A DNA stretch of 64,000 nucleotides from Methyloversatilis thermotolerans (lineage in GTDB: Bacteria; Pseudomonadota; Gammaproteobacteria; Burkholderiales; Rhodocyclaceae), in NCBI RefSeq assembly GCF_000372885.1, contig NZ_KB889967.1, positions 496,001-560,000 of the forward strand. Reading direction: 5' to 3'. This document shows, piece by piece, positions 62,874 to 64,000 of the stretch. Each line of letters opens with the position of its first letter. Positions within the stretch are counted from its first letter, which is position 1. A program made the position numbers and the translations under genes. The notes beneath the pieces are model-generated. The model was not told where the DNA came from. It saw nothing but the letters and a program-made list of their open reading frames with translations, and ran no database searches.

Positions 62874-64000
62874 ATGGAAGGCAGTGTGATCGAGGCGGTA
62901 CTGGCACGCTTGCGCGCGGCGCTGGGCGAAGCCCACGTGCTGCACGAGGCGGCCGACACCGCGCCGTACTGCACCGACTGGCGCGGCCGCTATCGCGGTG
63001 ACGCGTTGTGCGTGGTGCGCCCTGCATCGGTGGCCGAGGTGGCTGCGGTGGTGCGGGTGTGCACCGAGGCCGGTGTCGCCATGGTGCCCCAGGGCGGCAA
63101 TACCGGGCTGTGCGGAGGGGCGACGCCGCGCAGCGGGCGTCACGAAGTGGTGGTGAACCTGTCGCGCCTCAACCGTGTGCGCGCGCTGGATGCGGACAAT
63201 GCCTCGATCACGGTCGAGGCAGGCTGCAAGCTCGCAGCCGTGCAGGCCGCCGCACGCGAGGCCGGATTGCTGTTCCCGCTCAGCCTGGCGTCGGAAGGTT
63301 CCTGCGAGATAGGCGGCAATCTGTCCACCAATGCGGGTGGCGTGCATGTGCTGCGCCACGGCAATGCGCGCGAACAGGTGCTCGGGCTGGAGGTGGTGCT
63401 GCCGGATGGGCGCATCTGGGACGGCCTGCGCAGTCTGCGCAAGGACAATACCGGCTATGACCTGAAGCAGTTGTTCATCGGTGCCGAAGGCACGCTCGGT
63501 TTCATCACTGCCGCGGTGCTCAGGTTGCGGCCGCTGCCGGCCTGCAGCGCACTGGCCTGGGTCGCGCTGCCCGACGTGCGCTCGGCCATCGCACTGCTGC
63601 GCCACCTGCAGGCGCACGCCGGCGATGCCCTGAACGCCTTCGAACTGGTCGGACGCGACGCGCTGGACCTGGTGCTCCGGCATATCCCGGGGACGCGCGA
63701 CCCGCTGTCCGCGCCTCATCCGTGGTACGTGTTGATCGAACTCGCAGGTGCGGAGCAGGGGGGCGCCCGTGCGCTCGAACCGGTGCTCGAAAGCGTGCTG
63801 GACAGGGCGCTGGAGAACGCGCTCGTGGCGGACGCGGTGATCGCCCAGGACGGCCCGCAGGCGAGCGCGCTGTGGGCGCTGCGCGAGAACATTTCGGAGG
63901 CGCAGCGCATTGAGGGATTCAGCGTGAAGCACGACATCAGCGTGCCGGTCAGCGCGATACCCGCCTTCACGGAATGCACCGGTGCCGCGCTGGGTGAGCT
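62874..64000 (+). CDS. FAD-binding oxidoreductase, glycolate-oxidase/D-2-hydroxyacid dehydrogenase type (partial)
   Basis: The frame opens at ATG 62874 (GGGAGGGGG upstream) and runs without a stop to the window's end, 375 codons. The FAD-binding (PCMH) domain shows PQGGNTGLCGGATPRSG, SEGSCEIGGNLSTNAGG and the GAEGTLGFITAAVLRL stretch, as in GlcD and D-2-hydroxyglutarate dehydrogenases. WALRENISEAQ near the end belongs to the substrate-binding cap. The substrate is probably a D-2-hydroxyacid. It follows rimO by 22 bases. The C-terminus lies outside the window. Confidence 0.9.
   Translation, partial: MEGSVIEAVLARLRAALGEAHVLHEAADTAPYCTDWRGRYRGDALCVVRPASVAEVAAVVRVCTEAGVAMVPQGGNTGLCGGATPRSGRHEVVVNLSRLNRVRALDADNASITVEAGCKLAAVQAAAREAGLLFPLSLASEGSCEIGGNLSTNAGGVHVLRHGNAREQVLGLEVVLPDGRIWDGLRSLRKDNTGYDLKQLFIGAEGTLGFITAAVLRLRPLPACSALAWVALPDVRSAIALLRHLQAHAGDALNAFELVGRDALDLVLRHIPGTRDPLSAPHPWYVLIELAGAEQGGARALEPVLESVLDRALENALVADAVIAQDGPQASALWALRENISEAQRIEGFSVKHDISVPVSAIPAFTECTGAALGE

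Overview
The window reads as a chromosomal segment of a high-GC, methylotrophic betaproteobacterium, most like Rhodocyclales such as Methyloversatilis (inference from gene content, not from a search). Pointers are a dmrB / dihydropteroate-synthase-like / DUF447 / mfnB cluster for tetrahydromethanopterin-type C1 cofactors, a stand-alone pqqA, a polyhydroxybutyrate locus, several PEP-CTERM proteins, an EpsA-type LuxR regulator and betaproteobacterial housekeeping genes (bamD, rluD, rimO, prfB). No rRNA, tRNA or CRISPR was seen.

Layout. 1-3.9 kb: end of an MFS transporter, two PEP-CTERM genes, and a LysR/PACE-efflux divergent pair. 3.9-8.1 kb: katG, a small J-domain-like protein, an unknown membrane-anchored protein. 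8.6-12 kb: a large secreted metallophosphoesterase with LamG and RTX-like parts, a third PEP-CTERM gene and a strong terminator. 12-18.2 kb: SDR/LysR and DoxX-pirin/LysR divergent pairs flanking a tandem REP-like array (about 120-bp units) that is split by an IS110-family element whose transposase is frameshifted. 18.2-25.6 kb: a structured leader with a terminator, then TonB receptor, ExbB-like, DUF2149 and an exported CobN-like chelatase, an arrangement resembling hmuRSTUV haem uptake. 25.7-30.3 kb: TetR/hydrolase pair, a second REP patch, IMPACT-family protein, an orphan pqqA of 24 codons with its own terminator, a JetD/MksG-like Toprim protein, and a DUF423 protein. 30.3-35 kb: a PNAG-like exopolysaccharide operon (PEP-CTERM, PgaD-, PgaC- and PgaA-like) with no pgaB. 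35.1-42.5 kb: an SMC (MksB/JetC), KITE (MksE/JetB), kleisin (MksF/JetA) set plus one unknown membrane protein, downstream of prfB with its programmed +1 frameshift. 42.7-45.9 kb: beta-propeller protein, EpsA-like regulator and an exported ankyrin protein. 46-51.4 kb: sigma-54 activator tightly coupled to the C1-cofactor genes. 51.5-57 kb: small enzymes and transporters, bamD and rluD sharing overlapping start codons, pgeF, a ZIP transporter. 57-64 kb: phaC, two phaB copies, phaR, rimO and the start of an FAD-linked dehydrogenase that runs off the end.

How it fits together: the cell looks like a methylotroph that stores carbon as PHB, builds a surface matrix (PEP-CTERM proteins and PNAG-like polymer), scavenges a metallated tetrapyrrole through a dedicated TonB system, and carries a condensin-type plasmid/phage-defence or chromosome-organising machine. 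The most interesting items are the exported CobN-like operon with its candidate attenuator, the split Mks/Wadjet set, the IS110 element sitting in a REP unit with exactly readable ends, and the orphan pqqA.
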